Assembly (NCBI GenBank): GCA_946800325.1
Contig: OX326959.1
Coordinates: forward strand, 5,662,501 to 5,726,500
From: Luzula sylvatica
Lineage: Eukaryota > Streptophyta > Magnoliopsida > Poales > Juncaceae
DNA length: 64,000 nucleotides
Direction: 5' to 3'
The notes under the pieces are model-generated. The model saw only the letters and a program-made list of their open reading frames with translations, made no database searches and had not been told where the DNA came from. The position numbers and the translations under genes are program-made. Positions 12,153-24,671 of the stretch are shown piece by piece. Each line of letters opens with the position of its first letter. Position 1 is the first letter of the stretch.

Positions 12153-13954
12153 TCTATCTATATACTAATGCAAGGGGATTTGCTGCCTCCTGGTGCAGCC
12201 ACGTCACCAGGGGCTTATTCGTAAAAAAAAAATATTTTTTTTACATTTTGGTTCTTTTTTATTTACAAATTGGTCCTTTTTTTAAAAAAAAATTACATTT
12301 TGGTCCTTTTTTTTTACATTTTGGTCCTTTATATTTGCATTTTGGTCCTTGGAAGTTTTAATATTCACATTTTGGTCCAAGGGCCTCAAATTGGTCCTGT
12401 TTTTAAAAAAAAATTACATTTTGGTCCTTCTTTATCACATTTCGGTCCTTTATATTTGCATTTTGGTCCTTTTTTCGAAAAAAAATTATATTTTGGTCCT
12501 TTTTTTTATATTTTGGTCCTTTATATTTGCATTTTGGCCCTTCGAAGTTTTGAAATTTACATTTTAGTCCAGGCAGCCACGTCACCAGGGGTCTATTTGT
12601 AAAAAAAAAATATTTTTTTTCATTTGGGTCCTTTTTTATTTACAAATTGGTCCTTTTTTCGAAAAAAATTTACATTTTGGTCCTTTTTTCTATTTTGGTC
12701 CTTTTTTATTTACAAATTGGTCCTTTTTTCGAAAAAAATTTACATTTTGGTCCTTTTTTACTCATTTTGGTCATTTATATTTGCATTTTGGCCCTTCAAA
12801 GTTTTGAAATTTACATTTTAGTCCAGGGGCCTCAAATTGGTCATATTTTTTAAAAAAAATTATATTTTTGTCCTTTTTTCACATTTTGGTCCTTTATATT
12901 TGCATTTTTGTCCTCCAAAGTTTTAAAATTTACATTTTGGTCCTTTATTATTTTTCTTGAAAAACTAAAATAAAATTATAATAAGTTGAACAATATTAAT
13001 AAAAGAACATCTTGCAAATATTTAAAAATAAAATATCACAAAACTATTAAAAAATACATAAAAAGAAAACTAAAATAAAAAATAGATGTTTAAATAGATA
13101 TTTTCTATGAATATATTTGCAAGGTGTTTATTTATTATCATTTAATGTTAGTTTTTTTATGAATAAAGAATGTAATATTAAAATTATATAAACAAAATAT
13201 GTAATAATTTAAATTTTTTTAAATCACTACGTGTTAAGAAGTGTTTATGAATTTTCTTAAAATTAATAAAAAATAAAAAAAATAAGTTTTAATTATTACA
13301 TATGAGATTTGGAGGGTATTTTGGAAAAAAAAAAATTAATATCATCCATAAGGAGTATTTTAAAATAAAAGTTTGGTAAAGAATTTTTTTTTTTGGGAGT
13401 TTACGAAAAGATAGAGAATTTTTTATAATATCCAAAAAAAATTAGGGGGTTAAAAATATACCAAATCATGGATGTGCGAATAATCATGACATAATTTAAA
13501 TTAAAGATTCGAACGAAACGGTTAGCGATGACATCGTCAAACTTTGTTGTTGGCTGACCACACAAAGGACGAAAAATATTTGTACTAAATATGTAGCGAA
13601 ATTAAAGATTTGTGAAATTAAAAACACTCTTTTTTTCAGCAATGTTTTCTGAACTATTATGTTCTTAATAAATTTCATGACGACTCATTCGTTCTTTTTC
13701 CTTATTTTACTTATGAAGTATAAAATATAGATAATTTTTTTAGCAATAACCGTTTGAATTATTCAAGAAATCCGGCTCTTAAAATTTTCAAACGATTTTT
13801 GCTACAAAATTTCACTCGCACACAACACACTAAATTACACATATAATAATGATTACAAAAAGAAAGTCACATACACAAAACGAACAACAATTTTTTTCAA
13901 CTACATTACTTATAAACCCGAACAGCCCCGCGCAATTGCGCGGGGTAATGCTAG
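12153..13954 (+). mobile_element. Non-autonomous Helitron, copy 2 (plus strand)
   Basis: Starts TCTATCTATATACTAATGCA after an A, and ends GCCCCGCGCAATTGCGCGGG-GTAATGCTAG before a T. It is the inverted counterpart of 6204-7827 and shares its 5' end, minisatellite, 60-codon open frame (13496-13678) and 3' hairpin. A stretch of about 490 bp (about 13005-13490), AT-rich and low complexity, is absent from copy 1. No Rep/helicase coding. Confidence 0.87.
12239..12960. repeat. Minisatellite of TTTTGGTCCTTT-type units inside Helitron 2
   Basis: The reverse-complement counterpart of the array at 6724-7735: units like TTACATTTTGGTCCTTTTTT and ACAAATTGGTCC with interspersed T runs. Unit order differs from Helitron 1. 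Confidence 0.85.
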
Positions 13955-14755
13955 TACTATTTAATTGGGGTTGTATGAGGGTATGTATTAGGGTTAATTT
14001 ATATGAGATTTAATTGGGATATGCTTAAAATTGATTTATTGGGCAAGGAGGTCTGTATTAGGGTTAATTTGAAGTATGTTTCTTCAATTGATTTGATCAT
14101 TATTCTTGTCATGGATTTTTATTCAAGTGTTGTTAAATTTCATGATCAGGTTGGAAGAAGGATGAGGAAGCATATTTTTCAATCATTACGTGAGGCCTCC
14201 AATCAGGTTGGATACCATACTTGCGTAATTCCATCTCCAGTCAATTAATTATAGTAGTAGTAGTAGTGTGAATTTTAGGCTTTTTTGGAATTTTTAGAGG
14301 TCCGTAAGCAAATTTCGCATATAATTTTGAGTGAGAAGGTACCATGTCGGAACGGGTAATGGTATGGATGCAGGTACGGAGAAGATGGAAACAGGTAATG
14401 ACCTTTTTTTTGCAGAATAAAGAATTTACCATTTTGTATGAGAAAAATGGATGTACAATATTTTGAAGTTCGTTAATATTTTCTTGTTTATGAATTGATT
14501 TGTTAATTTTTCTTGTAATATATTTGATACTTAAATATTTGTTCTTGCTTTGTAAAAATAATTTTTCATTGTCTTTTAAATTTAACAAATGTTAAATTAT
14601 AAATACAAGGGTATTTTGGTAATTGACATTAATTTGTACATTTAATCCAAATTCTTATTCTAATGGCATTGCCGAACACATATAGAATAGAATGGAATTG
14701 TTGACTGGTCTCTCTTCCATTATTCTCTTATTTCATGTGTTGCCGAACGGGCCCA
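13955..14755. other. Right part of the composite insertion; unrecognised open frame
   Basis: An open frame at 14003-14248 (81 codons, plus strand) contains DLIIILVMDFYSSVVKFHDQ. It follows partly repeated GGGTTAATTT words and is not recognisable as a family. The segment ends with CATTGCCGAACACATATAGA and GTTGCCGAACGGGCC, the inverted terminal words of the composite element. Confidence 0.35.
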
Positions 14756-15257
14756 TATTGAGTATTAACGGAAACACGTCTTTGCTTTGAATTTATCGAG
14801 ATGTTGTAGTGATTCGTCGATTTTGTTTCCTAAAATACTCCCAACTCTCACTCTCTTGGTCTCTCTTATTTCTATTGAATTTCTCACTGATAATCCTAGC
14901 TTTTTTTTGGTCTAAAATTCTATGTTCAATAAAATTTAAAAGTACAATTTGCAAATATGTATTTATGTAAAGGAATTACATAAATATATGTACGCTTTTT
15001 GTGGATAAAATTTATCAACTTATATGTAAAAAAACAGACTCTATAATGAAATTTACGCCATTTGTATGATTATCAATAATGCAGAATTCATGCAGGAAAT
15101 GATAGATGAAAATATGTTAACTATATTTATACGATTTATATTTATTAGTTGGCTAACCATAATTTCAAATATAGACTGTTTCCAATGCACTATTTTATCT
15201 TTTTTTTAAATAAATCTAATTCACGAATTGTGAATATATTTGATTTCAATGCACTAT
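14756..15257. repeat. Duplicated block copy 1, continued beyond the insertion
   Basis: 14941-15257 matches 40436-40735 closely (for example ATTACATAAATATATGTACG and GGAAATGATAGATGAAAATA). Part of it matches 58928-59045. 14775-14900 matches 56290-56460 of copy 3. This shows that 6171-14755 is an insertion in one copy. Confidence 0.85.
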
Positions 15258-15266
15258 TTTTGGCAA

Positions 15267-15509
15267 GGAGAATGTTGCTCTTCCCCCACTACACATCCCC
15301 CACAACTCTTGATGTGCTGGCTATGGATTAACACCCTACAAATTAACACAAAAACATGAGTTAACACCAAAATTTGCGTGTTATTTATATTATGTTATGA
15401 GTTAACATCAAATTTAGGTGTTAAGTCATGTACTTGTGTGTTAATTTTTAGTGGTGACACGTCATCAAGAGTGGTGGGGGATGATAGCGGGGGATGTACA
15501 TCATCACTC
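15267..15509. mobile_element. 243-bp MITE with perfect 9-bp TSD
   Basis: Flanked by TTTTGGCAA at 15258-15266 and 15510-15518. Ends are inverted: GGAGAATGTTGCTCTTCCCC against the complement of ATGTACATCATCACTC. Inner arms share CATCCCCCAC and ACTCTTGATG words. The 9-bp duplication suggests a Mutator-type MITE. A diverged relative lies at about 55577-55836. Confidence 0.8.
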
Positions 15510-15518
15510 TTTTGGCAA

Positions 15519-16946
15519 ATGGGATATTTTTCTTAGAAGTCATCTCCATTCCCCCTCATTTCTCCTACATTTTCTCAGATTTCAATTAACACATTAATTA
15601 ACATGGGAAATTACAATTAATACATAATTAGTACAAATTTGATATGTAATTACTAGTTAATTGTCATGTTAATATCCGTTTTAAATTATTTATTAATTTT
15701 GAAAATTTGGTATATATATTTTTTTCTGTCATTATCCGAAAAACTAAACCAGCTGGTCAACAAATATACTTTGCTAGCCGAATAGACCAACCATAATCAA
15801 CAATTTGATAATAGAGTAAGATATGTTACGCTCGCAATTTAATAATAATAGAGTTAGATATTTAATGTTATCAAACTTAAAAAAAAATTAGACCAAATTG
15901 ACAGGATTTAAACTCAAATAAATAAAAGGATATATGAAATAGTTTTTAAGGATCAAATTAGCCAAGGTTAAATAGCCTACTGATTGAACATCATTTTGAA
16001 TCAATTAATCATGAATTCATCAATAATAACATGGTATATGCTCAACTAAAGGACCAATTTGATACTCTTGAGTTTTCGAATGATACGTGTGAAATAATTA
16101 CCGTTCCAACATTTGATAAAACATTTTTAATATAACAATAAACATGATAATTAACAATACATTATTAATATGTGATATAATTTACATATGTTAGTCAATT
16201 AATCCAGTATGTATATTTGTTTGTTATATGACACTTCAGTAATTCTATTTGATATATTATACTTCAGTTCTGCTGCCGAATTATATTATAATTTCCACTC
16301 CCCTTGTGCTCTTCGATGTGGTCTTTCTCTCTCTCTCTAGTCGGCATCGTCTCGCAGCATTAGGAGGAGCCACACCGACTACTGTAGATCGATCGGACTT
16401 ACAACTCTCTCTCGTCAACATCGTATCACAGCAGCAGCAAGAGCCGCACTGGCTGCAGATCTAGTTCTCGTCAACATCGTCTCGCAGCATTAAGCTTACC
16501 CATATCACCGAAAAAGGCAAGGAAATCCAAAAAATATAAACTTTTCAGATTTTATCTGGATAATTTTGGTTCAATTCATCTAATTCTCTTACCACAAAGG
16601 AAACCTTACTTGAACCAATCGTGTCAGTCAGATACATGACCTATCTTTGGATCATTTTGATAATTGAGTTGCAATCTATCAGTTGGTAATTTTGATTCTC
16701 TTACTTTCAAATGGTTTAATTACAATTGATGCTCAATTTGGGTGAAATTCATCTAATTCCCTGTTTTTATTTTTGAGGAAAAATTTATTAATTCGATTTT
16801 TAATAAATGACTTGTGAAAGTAAGGATATAAATGTACTGTAGTTTTAGTCAAATATATTTGTTTTTGTTTGTAATTCTTCAGTGTCAATCAAATCAATTA
16901 CTGATTTAAGTTTTAATATTTTTTGTTATCTAGGATGGCAAAAGGA
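15519..16946. other. Intergenic, no gene seen
   Basis: AT-rich. The only structure is at 16325-16500, where a GC-richer tract repeats CATCGTCTCGCAGCATTA twice, and a third time loosely (CATCGTATCACAGCAGCAGC). An open frame over it (16249-16464) looks incidental. Confidence 0.4.
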
Positions 16947-16954
16947 ATGGTAGC

Positions 16955-17488
16955 CTATGTTGTACGGATACAGATACGGGTATCGTATCCGATACGATAC
17001 GGATACGGCGATACGGTAATTTTCTAAAAATCACGGATACGGATACGGCTATATAATTATTATTTTAATATATTTATATTGTATATAATAAATAAATAAA
17101 TAAATAATAAATTAAATAATATTTTGAAATTAAATATCATGATAATAAATAAAATCAACATAACCATAAAAGTATCATAAAAGTATTCTAAATTTATTCT
17201 ACAAGTATCCTAGAACTAATTTAGAAGTATCCTACAAGTATCGTATATAATTTAATTAAAAATATTATGGACCAAAATATATAATGGGCCGAAGTATCCT
17301 AAATGGAGTATCCCAGCCGTATCCTGAACGTATCACAGCCGTATCCTGCCGTATCCCCGCCGTATCCGAAAAAAATAAATATAAAAATAATCGGATACGC
17401 CACGTGGCGTATCCGATACGTATCCGAGCCGTATCGTACCCGTATCCTCAGGATACTTCTGCGTTTTTTAAGTATCCGCGTAACATAG
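16955..17488. mobile_element. hAT-type MITE, CTATGTTG family, copy 1
   Basis: Starts CTATGTTGTACGGATAC and ends GTATCCGCGTAACATAG, with a perfect 8-bp TSD, ATGGTAGC, at 16947-16954 and 17489-17496. The arms are iterations of ATCCGATACG and CGTATCC. The middle is AT-rich. Related copies: 52849-53323, 60081-60560 and the end-less 59063-59585. Confidence 0.85.
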
Positions 17489-17496
17489 ATGGTAGC

Positions 17497-19028
17497 ACAT
17501 GGTTAAGAGTTTAGCTTCATATTAGAAAATAGAAGATGTTAATTGAATGATTTTCGGAATTTTATGATACTTTAGTACAAATATATTTTTTTGTTTATAT
17601 TTTTTGAAATATATTAATTTCAATAGAATATACCTTTACTTAATTAACATATATATTTTTCAATAGAATATACATTTAATTAATAGAACCTTATCTTTTT
17701 GTCGAATAAATCAACATTTATGTTTAAAAAAATAAAGATGCTAAAATTTGATAACTTTTTTATACATAACATACAAAATGACTATATGTTATTGAAATTG
17801 AAGCCCAAATTGGAAGATTTGTTCATCGAGAAGACCAAAATGCCCAAATATAAAATACAAATTAAAGGAGGAAATTGTTTCATTCATTTCTAACGACCCA
17901 CTCAAATATTTCACATAAGCAAATTTGGTGTTCAAAATTTTCGTGTTCGGTAAATTAAACACGATCTCTCGGGACAGATTTTAATAGACACCCGAGAGGG
18001 CCGTCGATACCTCCAAGATTTTTACGAAACAATTATACATCTAATGATGTAGTGTATGTTATCAGAATATAACAATGTAAAATTTACTGTTTCATCTTTT
18101 AAAAAAAAATCTTGCATTTTAATTTCAAAATCAGTCTTTTGTTTGCCCTCCCAAAATCCTAACAAAATCTGCCACATTCACTAGATTTAAGTATATAATT
18201 TTTTATTCGGATTTCGTCTAATATCATCATTAAGGGTCCGCCGTTGTTCACAAAAAATTATCATTTTGATATTAATTGTTTGAGATTGATTATTTAATGT
18301 CAGTCGTGGTCCGCCGCTGTTAAGGATCGTCGCGCGTTGTTAAGGATCTTCGCGGGATAAATTTTTTTTAAGTATAGTGTTACTAAAAAAATGCATTCCA
18401 CAAAAATATACTAATTTTATAATTATATAAATTAATATTCAAGAAAGATATATCTTATTGTACTAAAAAAATATGGTATTGGAAATGGGAAATTGGAAAT
18501 ATATTATACTATTTTTCGAAAAGGTATATGACGCCAATTAATTACATTAGAAGTAATTGTTTGTTTTCATGAATTAATTACTCAATTTATTTGTCAACAA
18601 ATGTTATGTACCAATCTCATAACAGCATTAGCACAGTCCAGTTCAACTAAATGATATGTTTTGTCATTTTATATGTGTTTATATAATTTTTTATAACATA
18701 TAATATACTATTTATAGATATGATATAAATTTCCTTGTTTTATAATGAACATCAAATTTAATTAATTTATTGCATCCTTAATTTGAAGCACTTAACACAA
18801 ACGTGAACACAATTTGGCTTTATAATCAAATGCAAATTCTAAAGAGGCGTAATTAAAAGTGACCAAACTTTAAAATCCAAATAGTATAGCTATATATCAT
18901 TTCGTCAACAATATTTGTTTTGAGACTTTAGAATATATTACAGAGTCCAGACCAGTAATTGAAGAGAAATTATATTTTCCGACAACATAAAACCATTTAA
19001 ATTATTAAATAACCATATTCATATACAT
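17497..19028. other. Intergenic, no gene seen
   Basis: AT-rich. At about 17890-18030 a GC-richer stretch (AACGACCCACTCAAATA, then a self-complementary pair CTCTCGGGACAG and CACCCGAGAGGG) could be a retroelement fragment. At 18240-18350 CCGCCGTTGTTCA and CCGCCGCTGTTAAGGATC repeat loosely. Neither could be classified. Confidence 0.35.
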
Positions 19029-19690
19029 ATGCTGGGCCCACCCCCTCCCCTTCTGGGGGCCCACCCACCCCCTCCCCCTCCTGGGCCCGGGGCGGGACCC
19101 ACCCCCTCCCCCTCCTGGGCCCGCCCCTCTTCGGGCGGGACCCACCCCCACCCTCGTGGGGCCCGCCCCTCTTCGGGCGGGACTCACCCCCACCCCCTTC
19201 GGGCGGGACCCACCCCCACCCCCCTTCGGGCGGGACCCACCCCCACCCCCCGTGGGGGCCCTCTTCGGGCGGGACCCACCCCCTCCCCCCGTGGGGCCCG
19301 CCCCCTCTTCGGGCAGGACCCGCCCCCTCTTCGGGCGGGACCCGCCCCCTCCCCCTCCTGGGCCCGCCCCTCTTCGGGCGGGACCCGCCCCCTCCCCCGT
19401 GTTGCCCGCCCCTCTTCGGGCGGGACCCACCCCCTCCCCCCGTCGGGCCCGTCCTGCCCGAAGCGGGACCCACCCCCTCCCCCCGTCGGGCCCACCCCCT
19501 TCGGGCGGGACCCACCCCCACCCTCCGTGGGCCCCCCCTCTTCGGGCGGGACCCACCTCCTCCCCCGTGGGCCCCGCCCCCTTCGGGCGGGACACACCCC
19601 CTCCCCCGTGGGCCCCGCCCCTCTTCGGACGGGACCCACCCCCTCCCCTCGGGCCCGGCTTACGTTCGGGCCGGACCAACTCCCCATCGC
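19029..19690. repeat. GC-rich minisatellite, array 1
   Basis: About 660 bp, strongly GC-rich in an AT-rich genome. It is built from about 40-bp units such as CTCTTCGGGCGGGACCCACC followed by CCCTCCCCCGTGGGCCCGCC. The minus strand is G-rich, with many runs of 3-5 G. Long open frames run in several frames because the unit lacks stop codons. They are not genes: the proteins are only Gly/Pro/Arg repeats. Confidence 0.9.
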
Positions 19691-19700
19691 GCACCTGCAA

Positions 19701-19702
<2 letters not shown>

Positions 19703-19769
<67 letters not shown>

Positions 19770-19783
19770 ACACACATACAGAT
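19703..19783. repeat. (CA)n microsatellite
   Basis: About 30 uninterrupted CA units followed by a few interrupted ones. It lies between the GC-rich array and repeat arm A. The complementary (TG)n sits at the matching place in arm C (28789-28847). Confidence 0.95.
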
Positions 19784-19789
19784 CAGGCG

Positions 19790-21345
19790 CACACACATAC
19801 ATATACACATTTACAAACAACAATTCATATAACTTATTATGAAAATTTTATTGATGTCACCCTGATGAAAATCTCTTGTCTTTCCTTCTTTTCATTATTT
19901 GTTGGTTCTTCATAGCAATTTGTTTTAACCTGCTCACACAACATATAAAGTTGCATTAATTGTATGATAAACATTTGCTTGTATTTTTAAGTGGAAGATT
20001 ATTTATTAATTATTACCACTGGTGTTTGTTCAACTCTCAAAAAGGATTTCAAGAAATACTCGATTCAATGGCCTGAAAAAACAAATATAAGATAAAGAAA
20101 AAGAAAAATATTGAAAATATACAGGTTAAAATGAATGGGAAATTTACAAAAAAAATGCAACAGGGGTTTTGTGCAAATTCCACAAGAAATACTCGATTCA
20201 ACTCGCTGCTATCCACTAAGCCCTTTGTCATGCACACAAAATAAAAATAAAAGTTAAGCATATTTATTCAAAACAATTCGGGGTTTTTTTATAAATTTGT
20301 ATATGAAATTCAGGGCTTTTTTGTGCTGAATATCCAAAACCAATAAAAAGTTTAAATGAAAATCAACATTCAATCTCTCAGTCAAACGACAAGTATGGCT
20401 CTGGCCAGAAAACTAAGTGCAAATCAGAGAAAGAATTTGGGGGTACTAAAAACTCATTAATTACGATCAAAGAAAATCAAAACAAAAATGGAGGAGAAAC
20501 ACCTACACTTTCTCGTGTCTGTCCAGCATCTAGTCTCACTTCAACCATGTAAATCGTTCTTAAAACGAGATCTGAGTCCACGAGATAAGAAGACATGGTT
20601 CTTCATGAGTGCCGATTCCTCATTTCTATGATTTTCTTGCGATTTGATTAATCGATTTCTTACAATTTCTCATCTCTAGAGTTTGTAGAGTTCTTTAATG
20701 GAGGAGAATATAGAAGAAGAGAGAAGCCAAGAAAGAAGAGAGAAGAAAGAATCCAAGAAAGAAGAGAGAATGAATGAACAGTACAGAGGAGGACTCTTTT
20801 ATGAAGGAACAGTCTAGAGGAGCGGAGGTGAAATAATTTGTTTATTCCCTAAACTCGGTGTACTGTTAAGATATGCACCATATAATAATGACATATACTC
20901 TATATTAACATTAATTCATGGGCCGAGTTCATTTTGTTTAAATATTCAAATGTTAACGTTAATATCAGATAATACAGCTGTCATTAGATTATCTTAACAT
21001 TAGGATTAATATTTGTTTAAGACTTAGTTACCGTTGGAAAAAATAGATATAATTATTTGAACCATTTTTGAAATGAATGAATGAATTATTTCTTTCATAA
21101 GTGCTTTCCTTCCATCTAATAATAACACCAATAAAGTTATATTCATTACTTTTTTTTTCCTTGTCCTCGTTTGATAAAAAAAATTTATGTAGTTTTCATA
21201 TAATTTATTAATATGTTAAATACTTTAAGAATCCAGTGTAAAAATTATCTATTATCTGTAACTATTTCAAAATATATGTTATAATTTTATCATATTAATT
21301 ATGTATTTATCATATAAATAAATTTCTAATTATTGCATGTCAATT
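19790..21345 (+). repeat. Unclassified repeat arm, copy A
   Basis: Nearly the same sequence occurs as copy B (29285-30960, same orientation) and copy C (27296-28890, inverted). Shared landmarks: AACATATAAAGTTGCATTAA, AATTATTACCACTGGTG, the purine tract GAAGAGAGAAGCCAAGAAAG, ACCGAGTTC-type ends, and GTTACCGTTGGAA. Relative to B, copy A lacks about 290 bp after GTTGGAA (B 30385-30675). Read on the minus strand, the purine tract is a CT-rich leader followed by short open frames, like a captured gene 5' region. I could not identify one. Confidence 0.7.
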
Positions 21346-22379
21346 TCATTCCTATTTGAAAGAGAGAGATAAATCTGGCGCTGAGTAATTTGAATTCAAA
21401 TTATATGTTGTAGGAATGAGTAAATTCTATATCATTGTTTTATTTATACTTACAATGAGCCGAATGTAATTTCAGGAGAAAACATATTAGGGGTTTGTCA
21501 GATCAGATCTAACGGGTGATTAGAGTAAACAATATATCAAGTAGTGGGGTTCAAAGATTAGCATTTTTAAGTTTGATTTCTGGATTTGTACTGATCGGAT
21601 ATATCAAGTTTCTTTTTTTTTAATAATATGATCGGATATATCAAGTTTGGCACAAATTGAATTTATAATTTATAATTATTCAGAAACTAATTGGATGAAA
21701 TTTATTTGATGAGTTTAGTTGGAAACAATTTAAAATATGTATTATTATTGATGAGTATTGGTGTAATTTACTCGCACCTTTATTTTGGGCCCAACTTTGT
21801 GTAATTTTTTTGTGTCACATCATCACTTTATTTTTAACCATTAAATTATGATATGTGACAAAATTTAGACCATTGATTAATCATACATTTTTTATAAACA
21901 TTTTTTTGTAGCCATTTAAGTGTGCTTATTTTACAATATGTTTTAAGGATTATTAGAAAGTCACATCATCATATATTATTGACATTGACTATTATTATTG
22001 GTTATGTTAATGTTAAACTAAGCTTATTCAATTGTTTACCATTTCACGTAATATTACATGATCAAATATGAATACAATGGAAAATAAAAAGTTTATATAT
22101 AAAATACTAATAACTTAATATATAATGTTATAAACATACAACATATATTGTATTATTTTTAGAATTTTAAATTTAAATATTCATCAAATATATTTGTTTT
22201 AATTTTTTTTTTATTTTGACATCCATATTAACATATTTCATATATACCATTTTCCATAATTTGAATTTGTAGAAATATTATGTACCAAAATTATAAAAAA
22301 AATACATTATTACAAAATAAAATTTTAATTATGATTTATATAATAGAATTCTAAATATTAATATTTATTTTTTTAAAAT
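21346..22379. other. Intergenic, no gene seen
   Basis: AT-rich, low complexity. A near-duplicate word GATCGGATATATCAAGTTT occurs twice around 21590-21650. Nothing else was seen. Confidence 0.4.
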
Positions 22380-23060
22380 TATAACTATATTAATAACGTA
22401 TAATACTAAGTTGGTTATATTTGTGTTTTTAATCAAACAAATTTAATATTAATTTTTTTTGAAAAATAATAGAAATAAAAAAACTATCCATCGAAATAAT
22501 TTCTTAAATTTATAAACACTTATAAAATAATAATGTTATTTTGAAAAAATATAAAGTTTAAAAAATCATATGATATAAGATAATTTATATTTATATTATG
22601 CTAAATTCTTTCTTTATATTATTTATTAAATTACTTTCATTATTAAGTTCGATATTATTTTTTATTTGATTGCATTTTGAATCAATAACAAGTTATTAGT
22701 ATTATATAATTAATGATATGTTATTACATATGGTGTATAATTTATTATTTTTACATTTGATATTGTATGAAATGTTATGAATAACAATGATATAATATTT
22801 GTTATTATGTTTTTTCTAAAATCGTGTTATACCTCATGTATTATTATTATAAAATGACATTAATATAAATGTTATTATTTGATTAAGAAAATTAAATTTG
22901 TTGTCATCATAATGTAAAATAATTGTAAAACATATATATAATCATAGACAAATTAGTTCAAATAATTATATAATGAAATGATATTATCAATATTATCATA
23001 TTTATATGTATTTTGTATTAACATCTTCGCCGCATAGCACGAGTATTTTCCCAGTTCATA
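22380..23060 (+). repeat. Dispersed AT-rich repeat with degenerate Helitron-like 3' end, copy 1
   Basis: Shares with 42140-42820 (same orientation) words such as TTGTGTTTTTAA, CTTATAAACACTTAT and TGATATTATCAATATTATCA. It ends CGCCGCATAGCACGAGTATTTTCC, similar to the cleaner Helitron-like end at 27265-27294. A decayed Helitron tail is the best guess. Confidence 0.45.
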
Positions 23061-23228
23061 AGTCATAACACACACCAAATTAAACATTCTTCAACCAAAA
23101 TAAAACATAAATAATTCATAACACACTATAATTTAAAAAATAAATCCCCCCTACCCCCCAAACGAGTTGACCGGAGAAAATAAAAATAAAAAACACAGCA
23201 TAAATTGTAGAAAATACAAATTATTTTG

Positions 23229-23229
<1 letters not shown>

Positions 23230-23274
<45 letters not shown>
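23230..23274. repeat. (AT)n microsatellite
   Basis: About 22 uninterrupted AT units. Confidence 0.97.
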
Positions 23275-23277
<3 letters not shown>

Positions 23278-23584
23278 GGTTCCGTTGAGATCTTATTTTG
23301 AGTCCTTATTTTGAGTCCGAATCTCGACCGTAGATTAAGATATGATGAGTGGCTGATATTTCGTTGAAAATCTGAATATTACACGTTGCCTATCATATTT
23401 CTGCCCGAAATTCCTGCCCTGCCAATTTTTCAATTTGTGCCCGAATATATGGGACTTGCCAAAAAAAATAATCTGATTTTTGCAAATTACCTTGTTTGCA
23501 GTCTCTCTCTATTCCCTTGTTATAAGGGTCAAACAAATTTCCTTGTTTGTATCAGTTGGCAGCATTGTTAGACATTAAAATAAA
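23275..23584. other. Intergenic, no gene seen
   Basis: Contains a tandem TCTTATTTTGAGTCC-type repeat near 23290 and a short open frame (23386-23571) that I do not recognise. Confidence 0.35.
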
Positions 23585-23976
23585 GGGGGAATTACATCTA
23601 TATCCTTACTTAGCATCTAAATAACAAATTTATCCCTTAAAAAATGTTGATAACATATTTGTCCCTCCTAAACTCATTTTTATCAAATTTATCCTGAACA
23701 AACATTTTCTGTCAAATTTAACAGAGTAAAGATAATTTGACAATTATGCCCTTCACATAGAGTATCCATCTCTCCGTCCTTTTATTCCTCCTCCCTCAAC
23801 ACCCCAATATTTCTCTCTCGCACAACTCTCTCCCTATCTCAGTATCCATCTCTTTAACGATCTCTTTCTCAATATAAATCTCCTTGCAGAGCACATCTCT
23901 CTTACGATTTCGCTCAATATACATCTGTTTGCAGAGCACGTCTCCCCTCTCACATGATTTCTCTCCCTCTTTCACC

Positions 23977-23977
<1 letters not shown>

Positions 23978-24041
<64 letters not shown>
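23978..24041. repeat. (CT)n microsatellite
   Basis: About 32 CT units followed by CGATCGATCGAT, within the MULE-like element. The same CT-then-CGATCGAT junction occurs at 31798-31842 in another MULE. Confidence 0.95.
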
Positions 24042-24044
<3 letters not shown>

Positions 24045-24640
24045 CGATCGATAATCTTCCGAATCATATAATGTGGAGATATAAAGCCTTTTAGGGAAGA
24101 AAACAAAGCTATTGACTTTTCTCTTCAGTCCTTAAGCGAGGTGAGTATCAAAACTAGGCGATATATGATGCAATATCCTCTATGTACCTTTCCTGCGGGA
24201 AATGGAGATCCAGTTTGACCAGCAAATGATTTGTTTGGTCAGTAAAGGTATCGTTATCATTTGAGGATTTTATTGATTAGGTAATTCGGGGTTTACTAGA
24301 CATATTTATGTTGAATTAGGGTTAATGACATTGAATTAGGGTTGATTGGGATTGAATGTGATATATTTGAGCTTAATTAATGATAATCTGTGATGAATTA
24401 GGGTTAATACGGGCTCGATGATGGTCAATTTGAAACGAATTAGTGACAATAATGATTAAATCGATGATTTAAAGACAAACAAAATACATATATGTACTGT
24501 ATTTCGATCTTCCCATTTCAGACATGTCAGAGGCAAGCAATTCAAGATCCAGTACCCACATCAAGACCCGGTACTGTATGTGAACTATATTTCAGTCTCT
24601 TCTATGTGCTTTTATCCATTTGATAGTTATCTTGTGTGTG

Positions 24641-24654
<14 letters not shown>

Positions 24655-24671
<17 letters not shown>

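Larger units (their letters stand above)
6171..14755. mobile_element. Composite nested insertion in the EXO70 copy 1 block
   Basis: Sequence similar to copies 2 and 3 stops near 6165 and resumes near 14756 (compare AAAACACGTCTTT at 56298 with AACACGTCTTTG near 14775). The edges carry inverted words: GTTGTTCGGCAG on the left, and on the right the complement of GGGCCCGTTCGGCAACACAT. The right end resembles the element at 61388-61742. Inside are, in order, Helitron 1 (minus), spacer, a MULE, an EGY2-like exon, Helitron 2 (plus), and spacer with an unrecognised open frame. I could not define a target-site duplication. This may be one TIR element later invaded, or several unrelated insertions. Confidence 0.5.

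Noticed and set aside
14003..14248. 81-codon frame in the composite insertion as a gene
   Set aside because: No recognisable family, no splice or promoter context, and it overlaps repeated GGGTTAATTT words. It is noted only in the spacer entry.
18997..19842. Several overlapping open frames of 170-270 codons on both strands
   Set aside because: They arise because the GC-rich tandem unit lacks stop codons. The products are Gly/Pro/Arg repeats joined to (CA)n-coded Thr/His, with no start context, splice signals or family likeness.
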